Assembly: GCA_011391185.1 (NCBI GenBank)
Contig: JAABRB010000049.1
Coordinates: 1-14,613, forward strand
From: Betaproteobacteria bacterium
GTDB lineage: Bacteria > Pseudomonadota > Gammaproteobacteria > Burkholderiales > SG8-39
Length of the DNA stretch: 14,613 nt
Direction: 5' to 3'
Below are positions 13,940 through 14,613 of the stretch, in pieces. Within the stretch, counting starts at the first letter, position 1. Each line of letters opens with the position of its first letter. A model generated the notes under the pieces. It was not told where the DNA came from and made no database searches. It was given only the letters and a program-made list of their open reading frames with translations. A program made the translations under genes and the position numbers.

Positions 13940-14613
13940 ATGGTGACCAGCCCGAAACATTATAGCGCCCGGATCGAGCAAACGGTGCCGGAAAGCCTGG
14001 CCGGCCTGCGTTTCGACCAGGCGCTGGCGCGCATGTTTCCCGAGCATTCGCGCAGCCGGTTGCAGGCCTGGGTGCGCGAAGGCCGGATTACGCTCGATTC
14101 CGCCGGCGTGGACGCCAAGCGCAAGGTCCGGGGCGGGGAGTGCGTGCGAATCGATCCCGCTGCCGATCGGGAGTCGGGGGACGTTGCCGCGTTTCGCGCC
14201 GAGCCCATCGCAATGAACGTGGTCCATGAAGACGACGTGCTGCTGGTCGTCGACAAGCCCGCCGGCCTGGTGGTGCATCCGGGCAGCGGGAATTGGGGGG
14301 GCACGCTGCTGAACGCCATCCTGCACCACGTGCCCCAGTGCGCGTCACTGGCCCGGGCCGGGATCGTGCATCGCCTTGACAAGGATACGAGCGGGTTGCT
14401 GGTGATCGCCAAGACGGCCGAGGCGCAGACCGACCTCGTCCGTCAGATGCAGGCACGAACGATCGGGCGCGAATACCTGGCCGTGGTCCATGGTGTGCTC
14501 CGCGCGGACGGTGTGGTCGATGCGCCCATCGGCCGGCATCCGGTCGAACGGACGCGCATGGCCATCGCAGCGCGGGGCAAGCCTGCCCTCACGCGCTATG
14601 CGGTCGTGCGTGG
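13940..14613 (+). CDS. rluD: 23S rRNA pseudouridine synthase RluD, 3' end cut by the window edge
   Basis: Converts uridines in helix 69 of 23S rRNA (positions 1911, 1915 and 1917 in E. coli) to pseudouridine. 224 codons are visible. An N-terminal S4 RNA-binding domain (about 14-70: RFDQALARMFPEHSRSRLQAWV...RKVRGGE) is followed by the catalytic domain with VVDKPAGLVVHPGSGN (about 111-126) and HRLDKDTSGLLVIAK, where D147 is the catalytic aspartate. The reading frame stays open at the right edge. I chose ATG 13940 (MVTSPKHYSARIEQTVP) because it matches the usual RluD N-terminus. An in-frame ATG at 13853 would add 29 residues, mostly a VAVA run from the DNA repeat, and cannot be excluded because neither start has a strong ribosome-binding site. 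RluD versus the paralogue RluC is decided by the bamD neighbour and the motif sequence. Confidence 0.92.
   Translation, partial: MVTSPKHYSARIEQTVPESLAGLRFDQALARMFPEHSRSRLQAWVREGRITLDSAGVDAKRKVRGGECVRIDPAADRESGDVAAFRAEPIAMNVVHEDDVLLVVDKPAGLVVHPGSGNWGGTLLNAILHHVPQCASLARAGIVHRLDKDTSGLLVIAKTAEAQTDLVRQMQARTIGREYLAVVHGVLRADGVVDAPIGRHPVERTRMAIAARGKPALTRYAVVR

Overview
The window looks like ordinary chromosome from a GC-rich proteobacterium, most likely a beta- or gammaproteobacterium. The strongest clue is the divergent bamD / rluD pair at the right end, an arrangement known from those classes. The FbpABC-type ferric iron importer with Fur-like operators, the lipoproteins with lipoboxes and the Shine-Dalgarno usage agree with this. 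The sequence does not allow a genus to be named. I see no rRNA, tRNA, CRISPR array, insertion sequence, integrase or phage gene.

Layout, left to right. (1) 1-1971, minus strand: an old-yellow-enzyme-type flavin oxidoreductase followed by a short-chain dehydrogenase that runs off the left edge; stop and start overlap by 4 bp. (2) 2131-4179, plus: a two-domain glutamine-dependent NAD+ synthetase (nadE). (3) 4194-8230: a complete ferric iron ABC importer whose three genes do not form one operon. fbpC (minus) and fbpB (plus) diverge from a shared promoter region, and fbpB converges on fbpA (minus). A strong Fur-like box sits inside the fbpA promoter and a weaker one in the fbpB/fbpC intergenic region. 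(4) 8301-8807, minus: an NlpC/P60 lipoprotein, probably a cell-wall hydrolase. (5) 8963-11799, plus: a short secretin-like exported protein coupled by a 4-bp overlap to a YoaA/DinG-type iron-sulfur DNA helicase. (6) 11935-12909, plus: a DenD-like (D-erythronate dehydrogenase family) extended SDR preceded by a 12-bp tandem repeat. (7) 12997-13803, minus: bamD, divergent from rluD (plus, cut by the right edge). A second 12-bp tandem repeat lies just upstream of, or inside, the 5' end of rluD.

The iron-uptake genes form the only clear functional group: FbpA binds Fe3+ in the periplasm, FbpB is the fused double-domain permease and FbpC the ATPase. The other genes are housekeeping (NAD synthesis, outer-membrane assembly, rRNA pseudouridylation, DNA repair) or redox enzymes of unknown substrate.

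I did not find a convincing undescribed multi-gene system. The points most worth a second look are regulatory or structural: two genes (fbpC and the NlpC lipoprotein) whose -10 boxes lie only 9 nt from the ATG, suggesting leaderless mRNAs; a Fur box embedded in the fbpA promoter spacer together with a start codon that should probably be moved; four-cysteine motifs in FbpC and clustered cysteines in the flavin oxidoreductase; and two separate 12-bp tandem repeats at gene 5' ends.
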